A stretch of 64,000 nucleotides of DNA from Mariannaea sp. PMI_226 (Eukaryota; Ascomycota; Sordariomycetes; Hypocreales; Nectriaceae): NCBI GenBank assembly GCA_024336345.1, contig JANFOG010000004.1, positions 3,100,001 through 3,164,000 on the forward strand. Reading direction: 5' to 3'. Below the pieces are notes generated by a model. It ran no database searches, was not told where the DNA came from, and saw only the letters and a program-made list of their open reading frames with translations. Both the position numbers and the translations under genes were made by a program. This document shows, piece by piece, positions 31,455-43,781 of the stretch; the stretch's first letter is position 1; each line of letters begins with the position of its first letter.

Positions 31455-34400
31455 ATCTAGTGTGTTTTTTTGATGATTTCTGATGGTAATTCGGAAAGGC
31501 TGCGATTAGGAAATCCGGCGCTGAGAGTTGACACAAATTCACCTGCACCTCAATTTGAGCGAACCGCTCGCTTCATATACCGATTTCTACATCATTAGAT
31601 CATGGTGCACTCATCCCCAGCATGACCTGATCCCCGCATCTCATTATTCGCTGTGCATACGGGACATCCTTCAGAGTGTCGTCATGGATGTGTCGGCGTA
31701 CCACATTGATATCCCATCGGTTGCCACTCGACATGAGGAGATGGTGGGAAATGCAACGACACAGCGACCACGGTGGTGAGTAAACGAGCATCAGTTGAAT
31801 GTGACTCTGGGTGACTCTGGGTCTCTTCTTGCATAATATTAATTGCACGAAACTTGCCTTGACATTTCAGTACTTTACCGATCGATTAATGATTAATCGT
31901 AACTGTGACTCGGTGGCACGATGAGAACGCCCATTTAGCGAAATACATGATCACTGATGTCGGATTGCCCCATTCATACCCCCCAAGTATGAACTCTATC
32001 TAACACTGTGGAATTATACGTTGGTAAAGGCATCTTTTCGGTATATCATACGACAATATTCCATGTAGGTGCGATTTGTAGTTCGGCACACTTCTCCAAC
32101 TAGAATACGTCCATCAATATCAATTGCTGTGTTGATGCTAGCCTCGACGACCTGAATGTCACGAATGGCTCGCAATTTCGCTCTTCTTATCTACGCAGTT
32201 TATGAGAGTTTATCAGGGTTGGCAAAGCTTTTTTTCGCAACTTATACGTGAGCATTTCATAGAAGTGTTTTGCATGCCCTTGGCGATGGTGAGGCCCCAG
32301 GCAAGTAGGGACTTATATTGGCTAAGCTATAATTTGCTTGGGAACCGATGTATGTTGTCAGCACATCTGCCTACTCGAAAGCAGGATGCTATCAAAATAA
32401 CAGCTGTTTTTGATCGGAAATATACCGTCATTGCATCTGCCCTGAATATCAGTATACATGTGTTCCGTGCTCTTTGCATCTTGCTAGTTGCAATCGGCTA
32501 ACATCTAGTGTCACCTCACCATACCACTCCATCTCAAACTATTTTGACGAACCATCCATTCAGTAGTTGGGTCCAGATCTAATCTATGTGATATTCCCAA
32601 TAGGTCGAATCAGAAATCGCATCGCATATTTTTAGCCAACCCCTGAATCCCACCGACAATATCCACAGGTTTCTTGTCTCCCCACCTCAAGGCACATACA
32701 CAATGGTTTGATACGTGTAACATACAGTAGGGAATCCAGCATCAAGACGTACAGCAATACGTAAATACTCTAGAGAAAAAACCTCTCCGCCTCCTCACGT
32801 ACTTTCTCTTGATAAATTTATACTCATAATTTTTACCTACGTTAATAAATAGTGTTCTAGTACACTCTAAAATGCCTAGCTGGTCGTAGCTACGGAGTCT
32901 GCAGAAGAATCGTGAAAGGAGTTCGCGAACGCAGATTCGCAAGGGCAACACTACAACTCAGGAAAGAAAAAGACACAGGCCAATCGAACAAGTTACAATT
33001 ATAGAGGCTGGCTACAGGCAAGTACCAATCAATGGGCAGAACGATGAGAATACCATAGCGCTCAGTGTAGCGTCTATCTATTGACCGAACCAACTCAAAT
33101 ATAACCCATTAAATATGGCATCTTTATCTTAGTAATGGTATAACGGCATAGAAGGCCTTCTAGACCAGATAATAGACCGAGTGCCCAGTGAGACACGTCC
33201 AGCAATGATCCTGGTTTCATAATTATGCATACTACCCCTCGTCCATACATAATAAGGGCGAAGTTCTATGACCCATCCCCCTTATATTTGGGTTTCCAGT
33301 CATGGAACCGTACGAAATCCAAGTACATGAAGTATCTACCGCCAGAACAAACCAAACTAACCTCTAGAACCTAACACAACGCTGTGGATTCCAGCCCAGA
33401 GCTAGGAGGTTATATTGAGCCGGCGATGATCCAGTTGGACTGGTTGGGCCTCCACAATCTAGACTGCCACCACGTGCGGATCACTTGTTGAGAGATGAAT
33501 ATGAAACACTATAGAGCATAATAATTAAACATGTAAAGTACGTACGCAGTCTATTCAAAACCATGTACTGGCACATTCGCCAAGCGATCCGTGCGGGCAG
33601 CCACTAGTTGCGACTTTATTTGGAGTTGGGAAGTTTTAGTCTTGACTTCAAAAATGTCCATAGATATACTCAGAGGTCCTGTTGACCGTTAGATAGTTCT
33701 ATTACTCTACTTTAGTTCATCTTCTGTCGCACACTATCTTTTTCTACTCTCCCTCTGGAAGCTTTGTGCCAAAAATACTGGCCTGTTGCACGGCCAAGCG
33801 GGAATTCAATTCTCTTCACACAACTCTCGTGTCGCTCCCGTGCATCACTCACAGACATACCCAATGGGATTGTAAATAGGAAAAGGGCCGTTTTTGTAAA
33901 CCTCTCGATGCAAGTTTTTAATTATTATCCAGGCTCCCTACATATCATGCATAAACCCCCGAGTAACGGCCGCCTAGACACATGCATTCATCCCTGCTGG
34001 CATATTGAGGATCTGCACCTGCTCTAAGAAAGCAGGGCTATATGTCTCAGGCACCGAGACCAGAGGCACAGCAGTTGCTTTTGAGAGTGGGCTCGGAAAA
34101 GGGTCAATCCGATGATTTATTAGTTTAGTTTACATTATTTTTCTCCCGTGGGATGGAATACTGTTTCTTGGTATCGATATCCTGTAACTCCCTATACGCC
34201 ACATCCATCCTGCCGCCTTGAGACCTACTCTCACACCTTTCGTTTCTTTTGTTTTTTTCGGTCTATTTTCTTTCTTTTTAGTCTCACAGTTTATTCGTAA
34301 CCTCACACAATTTATCCTAGCTAAACCTACTGGCAGCCGTTTTCCCCCCCACTTCTCGCTCAACCAGACAGTGAAGGCTATCCCAACTCTCACTGATTCA

Positions 34401-35259
34401 CCTCCGTCCCACAACCACAGGAATCTTGCTCATTTAATCCCGGGACAGGCAAAAGCCAACACGGTGTCCAATGTATCTGATCTATCCAAACTGTAGTCCA
34501 CAGACTCGCAAGGGGTAGATGATAGGATAGGTCGTCCATATGCATCCAAGGGCAACTGTCAAGCGGCCAAGCCAAACCATCCTAGTGCTTAAGTTTAAAC
34601 AATCCCACAGAACTACACCACGCCTCCCAGCCAGGCTTTTGAGGAGACGCCGGTCACAAATTACCTACCTGACGCACGGCTTCTCCGACTAGTTACATCA
34701 CAAGGTGAAAATTTCAAGGTATTCAGATGCTCTTTGACAAAAATGGTATTTCTCAACATTTGCTTTTATGTAATCTGTAAATCAATTGTCAGGAGTAGCG
34801 CCACAACCGCCAGCGCCCAATAATCCGGGCGAACTCCACCAGTGCCACAGACTTCGGCCCTTTCCTCGATCATCACTGAATCATAGCATGTCGGGAGTAC
34901 TCAGGTTGGTCGTGCTTGGCTTTCTTATTTTTATTTTTATTTTTATTTCTTACTTTATTTTTCGATTTTCGAGATCTGCGCTTGGATACGCACAGCGTCC
35001 TTGCGAGAAGGTTCCATAATGGCTGCCAAGTTCAGCTTTGTATAAAAGGTTGATGTCTTAGCATTGTCAGTCGCGACGAGTCCCAGCTTCCTGCAAGCAC
35101 AACCACAACACGGCGACGGCTCAGGATACGTCTCTCTGTCTGTATTTGCCCAATCTTCACCCTAGTTGTGGGATAAACATAAATTTCCATATCCCCCGGA
35201 GGGTTGAGATTTGATCAGTACAAGTTACCCTTCCCGCGAACTGAGACAGATTGAGAACA
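31455..35259. other. 3.8-kb intergenic region, the longest gap in the window
   Basis: I scanned both strands and found only short ORFs of 60-99 codons without motifs (for example 32202..32501 plus and 34130..34414 minus). It includes an (ATTTTT)3 tract at 34927..34948 and C/T-rich leaders near 35,080-35,160, which belong to the sugar transporter promoter. No transposon-like inverted ends were seen. Confidence 0.45.
34927..34948. repeat. (ATTTTT)n microsatellite
   Basis: Three full ATTTTT units and a partial fourth follow each other in the promoter region of the sugar transporter gene. Confidence 0.75.
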
Positions 35260-37095
35260 ATGCTTGGGAAAAGGTAGTTGTTTTTTCTTATCTGCGAGCC
35301 TCTCTCTACTTTCTATCTCTTCATCCTCAAGTATCATCTTGTGCAACTAACAGGGACTTGCGTTTAGGTCAATCAAGATCAATGGCGCCGACTGTGGTCT
35401 TGAGGCCCTTATCTTGGGCATCATGACATCGCTGGGAGGATTTTTATTCGGCTACGACACCGGCCAGATTTCAGGCATCATCCTGTTCCGAGATTTTGTC
35501 GATCGATTTGCTCAAACACAAGCCGATGGCACCAAACGGTGGACTCCAATCATCCAGTCCCTTGTCGTCTCTCTCATCAGCATCGGCTGCTTGATCGGAT
35601 CGTTGTCCGGGGCTTAGTATGTTTTTCTGGATTGAGGATACTCTCCTACGCCACGGCATGGTCACTAACTTACTCTCTAGCACCGCGGATTGGTGGGGTC
35701 GTCGCAAGAGCTTGACGTTTGGAGTCTTGGTGTTTGTTATTGGTAATGCCATCCAGATTGCGGCGTCACGTTCCTGGGTTCATATGATGATGGGCCGCTT
35801 CGTTGCTGGCCTTGGTGTTGGTAACCTCTCCGTTGGCGTTCCCATGTTTCAGTCTGAGTGTTCGCCGCGAGAAATTCGAGGTGCCGTGGTAGCATCATAC
35901 CAGCTCATGATCACCGTGGGCATCTTGGTCTCCAACCTCGTCAACTTTGGTGTGCGAGAGATTCAAGACTCGTCGGCATCCTGGCGCATTGTTATTAGCC
36001 TAGGCATTGCATTTTCTCTTCCGCTAGGATTTGGTATTCTATTCGTTCCTGAGTCTCCACGATGGCTTGCAAGCAGGGGTAATTGGGAGGCGTCGCGGAT
36101 CTCTCTGGCCCGACTCCGTGGAATGAAGGACGATCCTCACAACTCTTTGGTTGAAGACGATCTCAACGAGATGAAGGAAAAACTCGAACGTGAACGTCAA
36201 GCAGGGCAAGGAACATGGTTCGAATGCTTCGACTCCAAGACTGGTGTTCCGAGACTGGTTTATCGTACACTGTTGGGCATGGGAATCCAGTTTCTCCAAC
36301 AATGGACTGGCGTCAATTATTTCTTCTACTACGGTGCAACAATATTCTCGTCTGCTGGTGTTGACGACCCTATCTTGACACAACTAATATTGGGTGCTGT
36401 CAACGTATTCATGACCTTTTACGGATTGTACGTGGTTGAGAAGTATGGCCGTCGGAACCCGCTCTATCTGGGAGCACTGTGGCAAGCTGCTTGGCTTCTC
36501 ATCTTCGCGAGTGTCGGCACTGCCATCAATCCTGAGGACAACCATGCAGTTGGAATTGTCATGATTGTGGCAGCATGCATGTTTATTGCGTCTTTTGCTG
36601 GGACATGGGGACCTATTGCATGGGTCGTCATTGGCGAGACATTTCCTCTTCGAACTCGCGCCAAGCAGGCGTCTCTTGCCACCGCCAGCAACTGGCTCGG
36701 AAATTGTTAGTGCCCTCATCCTATTATTGTCTTCATCGCTAACTAACTCGTCAGTCATGATCGGGTTCCTAACCCCGCTTGCGGATGACGGTATCTCTTA
36801 CGCGTACGGATTCGTCTTTGTCGGCACCAACCTAGCAGCAGCTGCTCTGGTCTACTTCTTCCTCTACGAGTCCCGCACGCTCAGCCTAGAGAACGTCGAC
36901 CTCATGTACAGCCAACCAGACCTCAAGCCATGGACAAGCTCTCAGTGGGTTCCTCCTGGCTACGTCACGCGGGAAGAGAGAGAAGATGCTCAGTTGAGAC
37001 GAATGAGCCAAGCGAGTGCAGACCATGGCGGCGCTGTCGAGAAGCAGGGGAGTAGCGACGGCTCTGTTGCAGGTATGCATCACGAACCTTTGTAG
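35260..37095 (+). CDS. MFS sugar (hexose) transporter
   Basis: Four exons, 35260..35273, 35368..35616, 35681..36705 and 36755..37095, encode 542 residues. Exon 1 is only 14 bases; it gives MLGKR and joins to SIKINGADCGLEALILG. CTAAC branch sites precede three acceptors. Sugar-porter signatures are all visible: GGFLFGYDTGQISG in the first span, DWWGRRKSL in the loop after the second, GRFVAGLGVGNLSVGVPMFQ with SECSPREIRGA, PESPRWLASRG closing the sixth span, QFLQQWTGVNYFFYYG in the seventh, and GETFPLRTRAKQASLATASN before the last spans. The C-terminal tail is hydrophilic. It should be a plasma-membrane proton/sugar symporter or facilitator; the sugar is not predictable. The second intron contains an ORF-extending ATG that can mislead gene callers. 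Confidence 0.94.
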
Positions 37096-37973
37096 GACTA
37101 TGAAGATATGATGAATATGTGCTATTCAAGGTGTACATTATGTTTATGACAGCATTCTTATCGATATTCATAACCTTTTTAAGGGTGCTGATTCCTCACA
37201 AATCATTTTAGAACTCATACCACCGTCGCTGAGTAGGACATCGACTTGGATATCGAGTATTGCCTACCTACCTAGCTTGCTTTGTGTACAGTAAGATTAC
37301 TTTGGTCTGCTTCTACAGAAGATTTCTGTTTGCGAATTGGTAGAACATCTTGAGGCAATATTAATTGTGACATTGTAAATCCATGACCGAGCAGTTGGGC
37401 TGTCAGAGCATGGACAGACCAATAGGGTTGCGCGAAGTACTAACTGAGGAATGTGATAGCGAACTTCTAGATATCTATCTACGTACTTGCAAACCAAACA
37501 TGGTGATTCCGTGCTCCTTCTCCTCTCTTGTTATACTGCATTATAATACGTTTTACGGGCGAAAATTGCGGAAACCATGCGCCTGCGACTTCTACAGGGT
37601 AGCAGAATTGGCCTGTTGAACCCAATATCTATGAAGCTGCCAATACCTACAGCTGTATATAGAATATAGAGGCTGCGGTTTATCCTAATGGGAAGATGTC
37701 AATTCCTGTAGCTAGCCGTGAATTTCCTCACAGAAATAGACCCCCCTATTCGCTCAGGTCAACTCTAGAGCCGGCTTGCTAGCCTGCTTACATGGCCCAC
37801 ACTCTTTTAGCCAATATGGCATTGCTGCCTGGAGTTTCGACTCCAAACACACTACAAACTACAAAAATAACACGGACCAGGAGACAAGATCAGCAATATC
37901 GTCGTGGTTTATTGGTTCTGTCAAGGTCTGCTAGCAACCTTATACCAATGCTGTATATCGGCAATAAGCAGCA
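37096..37973. other. intergenic, no gene seen
   Basis: This is the 3' flank of the sugar transporter and the promoter region of the protease gene. No credible ORF is present. Confidence 0.5.
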
Positions 37974-39320
37974 ATGGGGAAATGCGCGCACGCGAAACTG
38001 TACACCGACTGCAGCCCAGTGGCAGCTGGGGCTGGCTTCAGGCGCCCGTCGATGGAGAAACGCATAGCGGCAACAACGCTTTCTGGAAGACAGCCAAGCG
38101 CAGATGCTGCAAGTCATCAAGAGACCCTGGCTGATCCTTGGACTTTTCCTGCGCCTTTGGTATTGCCTGATGATGACTTGGCGCTGGATCCCCAGTATCC
38201 TCCCCAGAGCTTCAAGTCCTGGCTTTCGTACAACAAAAAGATGCCTGTGGCAGAGGAGAGGAAAGCTATTTATGTTGTTGCAACTCCGCAGGTAATGCCT
38301 GATGTTAGGGCATTGATGAAAGATTGGGAGATTCCAAAAGGGTTTGCCATCTCACCTACGTTACCACAGGGGATCGCTTCGCCTCGTATGGACGACGTCT
38401 GCGAGTACCTTGGGGCGTTCTATCATGGGATGGATATAAAAAAGCATGAGGGGATATTCAAATGGCAAAAATGGGACTCTGAGCCTTCCAAGAAAGGACC
38501 AAAGCGTCTCGGTCTCGCAACACCAAAACCGTCGGAAGAGCTGATCGGCGTCAGGTTTCGACCCTCGCCCGATGGGATCGCCAGGATGCAAGTTAATCTG
38601 AATGATATACTGGATGCCTTGATTGACCGAGTCCCGATTGATGCGTATGCAATAGTCATGCTCTGCGACTACGACCTATATGAAGACGACGACGACGACT
38701 TCTGCTGCGGCCGAGCATACGGAGAAAGCCGAATCGCCATTGTCTCCTCCTTCAGATACACTCCTTTACTGGATTCCTACTCAGGAATCCAACTGGACCA
38801 CATGTGGCCGGCGTCACACTGCAAACGCTATGTTGATAGAGTGTGCAGCCAAGACAAACGATGGCCCGAAAAGAGCAAAACACCGAACGCCCTGCCAACA
38901 CCACCAAATGCTACCCTCGTCGCAGCCGCAAACGCCTACCGACAAGTCCCACTAGCAAAGACCCGAGACGAGCTCGCTGGCCTATGGTTTTCTCGCGTTG
39001 CTCGCACTGCCTCCCATGAGCTCGGCCACTGCCTGGGCATGGATCACTGCGTTTACTACGCGTGCGTCATGCAAGGCACCGCAGACATGATAGAGGATGT
39101 TAGACAGCCTCCATATTTGTGTCCTATTTGCCTCAGCAAGCTATCTTGGGCGCTCTCTGGATTGATTGAAGTTGGAACGGCCACAGAGGCGCGGACGGAG
39201 TATGTCAAGCAGCGGTACGAAGCAATAGAGAAATTTTGCGCGAACTGGCAACATGTTTCGATGTTTGCAGCGTATCAAGTTTGGGTCGAGAAAAGATTGG
39301 AACAAGATATTATTGCGTAA
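37974..39320 (+). CDS. archaemetzincin-type zinc metalloprotease (peptidase M54)
   Basis: An intronless 448-residue protein. Residues 348-359 read HELGHCLGMDHC, followed by VYYACVM, which matches the archaemetzincin pattern HExxHxxGxxHCx4CxM exactly. A CPIC pair at residues 383-386 completes the second, structural zinc site. The N-terminal half contains PQSFKSWLSYNKK and RKAIYVVATPQVM, seen in fungal members. The chosen ATG at 37974 is the first in frame; the first 30 residues are weakly coding-like and a start at Met27 (MEKRIAATTL) is possible. An acidic patch with six aspartates (YEDDDDDF) lies near residue 236. Substrates of fungal archaemetzincins are unknown. A MYND-finger gene follows 359 bases downstream on the same strand. 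Confidence 0.9.
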   Translation: MGKCAHAKLYTDCSPVAAGAGFRRPSMEKRIAATTLSGRQPSADAASHQETLADPWTFPAPLVLPDDDLALDPQYPPQSFKSWLSYNKKMPVAEERKAIYVVATPQVMPDVRALMKDWEIPKGFAISPTLPQGIASPRMDDVCEYLGAFYHGMDIKKHEGIFKWQKWDSEPSKKGPKRLGLATPKPSEELIGVRFRPSPDGIARMQVNLNDILDALIDRVPIDAYAIVMLCDYDLYEDDDDDFCCGRAYGESRIAIVSSFRYTPLLDSYSGIQLDHMWPASHCKRYVDRVCSQDKRWPEKSKTPNALPTPPNATLVAAANAYRQVPLAKTRDELAGLWFSRVARTASHELGHCLGMDHCVYYACVMQGTADMIEDVRQPPYLCPICLSKLSWALSGLIEVGTATEARTEYVKQRYEAIEKFCANWQHVSMFAAYQVWVEKRLEQDIIA

Positions 39321-39679
39321 GAGAGCTGAAACTGGGTAAATAAAACATATATTGACGAAGTACACATCAGAGTGGTGGTACGCGATTGGGACGTGATCGT
39401 TTGAGCCTATCTTATCGTTTGCATGGAATACAAACAAACCACCGTTGCAAGCGTAAGTTGTTGGCAATGATTCAAACGCAGGAAACAGCCAATTTAATTG
39501 AATCATTCACATTTATTTACTCATGCGCTCCTTCCCTTCCAGATCTGATATTTGCGGGTGCCAATCTCAGTAGGTTCCTCTTTCTATACCCATCTTCAGA
39601 TCGTTTTTGTTTGTAGCACCTACAAGCCAAATCTAACGACTCATCGACAAACAAAATACAAAAACGTGAAAAGAATTTC
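39321..39679. other. short intergenic spacer
   Basis: This separates the protease and MYND genes. No gene is seen; it must contain the MYND gene promoter. Confidence 0.5.
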
Positions 39680-40465
39680 GTGCCGATGCCTGGACACGCA
39701 GTCCCAAGACTCCCGTCCGCGACTTCTGGGGCCCCTCCATGCTCAAACCCAAGCTGTGGACGAGTTTTGCCAGTCGAGAACCTTGACGAGCGATGTCGCA
39801 AATGCCAATCCGCATACTGTTCGCGAGGCTGCCGCATATCTAATAAAAGGATGCACAAGAAAATTTGCACACAACTCTCAAAGGGTGTCAACTACTCTGC
39901 AAATCCGGCAAGGGATAAGGGCAGGTGGAAGTCTGCTCCGGCTTCGAGCGAATGGAGTCCTCCCAAGGGACTTGAGCAGAAAACATCAGTTCCATTCACC
40001 AAACTACAAAAGAGAGTGTGGTTGCACCATCGATGCAAAGTAGATATTTATCGTATCATCATTGACGCATATCGCCTTCGAATGGATGACGACGCCGTAG
40101 TCGACAAAAACATCAACTCTGAGAGTGTCTATGGCGGTCATCTCACAGGCATCCCGGCGTTCCGTGACTTCATCGACCTAGCTCGCAGCAGAGAAGGCCT
40201 TCTACCAGTATGGTGGAGAGATAAAAATAGAGTCGAATGTGAGGCCATGGCCCTGCGGACAGATGAAGCAAACTGGCACCGACTCCGAGTGAAGCTCGAC
40301 GAGGATCTCATCAAGGAACACTACGGAGACGAGACTTTCCCAGCGCAGCTTCGCATCTTTGCGGAATTTGTGTATAAAACAGCAGTTGGGGGGAAGTCGA
40401 CTTATCGAATAATGAAGGAGATGGCATTTGCAGAGCGTCTGTCGCATAGTTTTGTTACTGGCTGA
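39680..40465 (+). CDS. MYND zinc-finger protein
   Basis: An intronless 261-residue protein. Residues 21-63 form a MYND finger with the spacing C-x4-C-x12-C-x2-C-x4-C-x3-C-x7-H-x3-C: Cys21, Cys26, Cys39, Cys42, Cys47, Cys51, His59 and Cys63. The remaining 200 residues (FTKLQKRVWLHHRCKVDIYR, GIPAFRDFIDLARSREGLLP) resemble the uncharacterised C-terminal part of fungal MYND proteins; no SET domain is seen. MYND fingers bind proline-rich peptides, so an adaptor role is likely. The start ATG at 39680 gives MPMPGHAVPRLPS; an in-frame Met3 is equally possible. Confidence 0.85.
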   Translation: MPMPGHAVPRLPSATSGAPPCSNPSCGRVLPVENLDERCRKCQSAYCSRGCRISNKRMHKKICTQLSKGVNYSANPARDKGRWKSAPASSEWSPPKGLEQKTSVPFTKLQKRVWLHHRCKVDIYRIIIDAYRLRMDDDAVVDKNINSESVYGGHLTGIPAFRDFIDLARSREGLLPVWWRDKNRVECEAMALRTDEANWHRLRVKLDEDLIKEHYGDETFPAQLRIFAEFVYKTAVGGKSTYRIMKEMAFAERLSHSFVTG

Positions 40466-41953
40466 AGGGTTGGTGTTCGTTGGTTGGTCGATATTCAAAA
40501 GTTGTTACAAAGGTATTTTACTCATGCCTAAATCGATATTGTTTCCAGCCAGTCGTTCACTATTACTCCGAAAGGATAAATTTCAGCTTGGAACTGCCGG
40601 AACCATCAAGATTTACGATACGTTGCAAATACAAGAAGTCGGTGGTGTTCATGGTTCCCTTGTATTGAGTCAAGTAAGAATGGGATCGAGTAAACAATGC
40701 CATCGAGTTCAATCACGTTCTTATACTATTGACAGCATCATGTAAGCAGGTTAGTATCGAGCCGCTTGAGGTCCCTTGTCTAATACCAGCTAGTCGTGTA
40801 GGTATAGGTCCTTGATACAGAAACTCGATAGAAGGCACGTACTAGGTGGCTAGGAGGATATACTAGGCCTCTTCTTTTTTCAAGTGCCCCCATTCCTTCC
40901 TCTCCTTTCTACCTATGTTTCGATATACTGCTTCAGGTTCCCTTTACATTCCACGTAATACAAGACCTAGAGTTTGACACAGATAATGGAGGCATAAAAC
41001 TTAGAATACCTACTTATAGGCCGTCTACTCAGGCTAGAATAGGAAACGCACTGCGTGAGATATGAAACAATAATCAGGTGTCCCGAAATAATTACTTCAC
41101 CTAAACGAAGCAGAACGTCCTCCCTCCAAGCCAGTCCAGATGGTTTCTAATGACCTACAGCCGGTATTTGATATCTCCGAAAGCTCTAGAACGGGAGTCC
41201 AGTATTTTGCACATGAAGGGTAGCCGTAAACAAATGGGACGCAGCCATGCCATTGCGCATGCCTATATGAGTTAGTGATAGTACATTTCATTGATTGTCA
41301 CGGTTACGGTCAATACCCAAACCACATCTTGGCCTAGTGGCCTTTCATTGATTAGCGACATGTCGGACAGCGGTATAGATATCTAGGAGCTTTTTCAAAA
41401 TTGATCTGCTATAAGTCGACCTCTGTATGTGCCAATTCGCCGATAAACTGTTATGCAAGGCGACTTTGGTTGTACTGAACGGGTTCATGTTACTCTGCGC
41501 CAAGTACAGTTTACAGCCTGCTCAGACCCCACCTGGGTACTCTACCAACGATGAAGCCTGTATTCTGTACAACCAAGACGACTCTTTCGATCATGCGACA
41601 ACCATTTCCCCGTCTTTATTGGATTAATTGTCCTAGAATTCATCTCTAGCGGCTGGAAATGCGTGCGCTGCCGCGATGGATATACGTATTCCGTGGCATT
41701 AATCCTTTGCACAATCGGCATAACGTGCAGATTCACTCTAGGCAGGTGCCGAAAATCAGCGGAGCCCGCGGCGATGTCGGCACCTTCCTTCCAGATGTCT
41801 CGGGGCGAAGCAGTCATCCTATGCCCATCATATTCCCCCGCCTGACAAATTCCCTCCCCCCCCCTCTCTCTCTCAATCATCTCCTCTGAATCATTCCTCC
41901 ATCTTGATCAGGTTTCTTGGGCCTTCATGCGTTGCCAAGTTTGCTGATTGATC
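40466..41953. other. 1.5-kb intergenic region with one half of a dispersed repeat
   Basis: No gene is seen. Positions 41032..41078 resemble 45372..45418 (see the repeat entries). The last 120 bases are C/T-rich and form the leader of the M20 peptidase gene. Confidence 0.5.
41032..41078. repeat. dispersed repeat copy 1
   Basis: These 47 bases align without gaps to 45372..45418 with 39 identities by hand count. Four of the eight differences are G/A transitions. Similarity fades outside this core. Confidence 0.45.
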
Positions 41954-43781
41954 ATGGCATTGAAATATCTTCCCTTGCTTGCCAGCGTTGCTACCGTCTC
42001 CGCCTTCGTATCGGCACCCTTCGGCCAGAAGCCACTCGGCCCGGACTCCACAGATCATGCCCTCGGCCAATTCACTTGCGAGCTGCCTCCCGTGCTCGTC
42101 CCGAGCGGTGACGGACTGCCGTCTGGAGATAGCCTCTTTTCATCTCACGAAGCGCTTCTCAAACAAGTAGAGCGACACCAAGCCATTGTGCGGGTGCCTT
42201 CAATATGCTTCGATGATCTCGGTGACGTGGACAAAGATGAGCGCTGGGGACCTTTCCATGATTTGCACGATACATTGGCAGCGACTTATCCTACCATGTA
42301 AATTGACTACGACCCTAATGATGACGGCCAAAGAATAATTGAACTGACTAAAACCCAAGATATAAACGCGCAAAAGTGGAAAAGGTCAACACCCTTGGCC
42401 TAGTCTACACCATCCAAGGCTCTGACACGTCTCTCAAACCCCTCCTCCTCGCAGCCCACCAGGACGTAGTCCCTGTTGCAGATGCCTCAACGTGGACATA
42501 CCCGCCATTCGATGCCTACTGGGATGGCGAGTGGCTGTGGGGGCGAGGGTCTTCTGACGACAAAAACAGTTTGACTGCACTCATGTCCGCCGTCGAGGCG
42601 CTCCTCTCCCACCCGAATTGGGTGCCTACCCGCACCATCATCCTGGCGTTTGGATTCGACGAGGAGTGCTCAGGATACAGAGGTGCGGTTAAGATCAACG
42701 ACCTCCTGACTGAAAGATACGGTGACAATGGTATTGGCCTAATCCTTGATGAAGGGGGGTTGGGCATGCAGCTCCTCGGTGATACGTTATATGTACTCCC
42801 AGCTGTCATGGAGAAGGGCCACGTCGACATCTGGGCCGAGCTCCAGGTTATGGGAGGTCACAGTTCAATACCCTCCCCGCACACCGGCATCGGCATCGCC
42901 GCAGAGATGATCACTGCACTTGAGGCTCGCCCTTACAAGCCCCAGGTGTTGAAGGATAGTCCCGTATACAATCACCTTGTGTGCGTTGCGCGTTACTCGT
43001 CAAAGGAGGCACCCAAGATTACAGAGTTGTTGGAAAAGGGTGACCTGGAACGTCTCACCTCCGTATTTGCCGACATCAGTGGTGCATCACGATATATGGT
43101 CCAGACCTCACAGGCCATCGATGTCATCTCGGGCGGGGCGAAGATCAATGCGATGCCCGAGGTAGTGAAAATTGGCATCAACTACCGCGTTGCTCCTCAA
43201 GATTCCATTCCCAAGGTTCAAGACACGCTTGTCAAAAATATTGATTCAGTCATTCAAAAGTATAACCTCACAGTCAAGGCTTTCGTAGGGGACAAGGAAT
43301 ACGAGGCATACCGATCTGAGCATGCGTCAACTTCTCCCAACACGAACACGGCCGATTTCGACTACAACGGAGTGCTTGTGCTGAAATCTCATGAGGGATC
43401 TGATGTCACTCCCATCTCCCCAACTAGTGGGCCCATCTGGGATATCTTCTCGGGCACAATCCAACATGCATTCGCCTTTGAAGGCGGGAAGGTCGTTCCC
43501 GTGGGTGAAATTATGAACGGCAACACAGATACTAGGCACTATCTGAGTAAGATTAACTCCTCCTGCATTGACCATCCCGTGGCCAGCGAAGTGTCAAAAT
43601 TTGAGGCTGACAGTGAACCCCCACAGATCTCTCGCGGCACATTTATCGATTCACCCCTACCCAGCAACGTGGTGATGAAAACATCCATACCGTTGATGAG
43701 CGGATAAGAATGGACTCTCATCTCAATATGGTCAAGTTCTACTATGATTTGGTTCGTAATTTCGATGCTGCAGATGTTTGA
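41954..43781 (+). CDS. M20 family carboxypeptidase (carboxypeptidase S-like)
   Basis: Three exons, 41954..42297, 42360..43546 and 43627..43781, encode 561 residues. The start MALKYLPLLASVATVSAFVS is a signal peptide, so the enzyme is secreted or vacuolar. Metal-site motifs of the M20 family follow: LLAAHQDVVPV with His148, GRGSSDDK with Asp181, and FGFDEECSG with Glu216/Glu217 (catalytic base and ligand). The third exon matters: reading straight through the GTAAGA donor at 43547 gives a plausible-looking 563-residue ORF, but splicing to 43627 yields LSRHIYRFTPTQ and NIHTVDERI, the conserved C-terminus with the last metal-binding histidine. It should release C-terminal residues from small peptides, in nitrogen scavenging. 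Confidence 0.92.

Noticed and set aside
42360..43707. M20 peptidase ending at the unspliced stop at 43707
   Set aside because: The last 53 residues do not resemble the family, whereas splicing from 43546 to 43627 gives the expected C-terminus.
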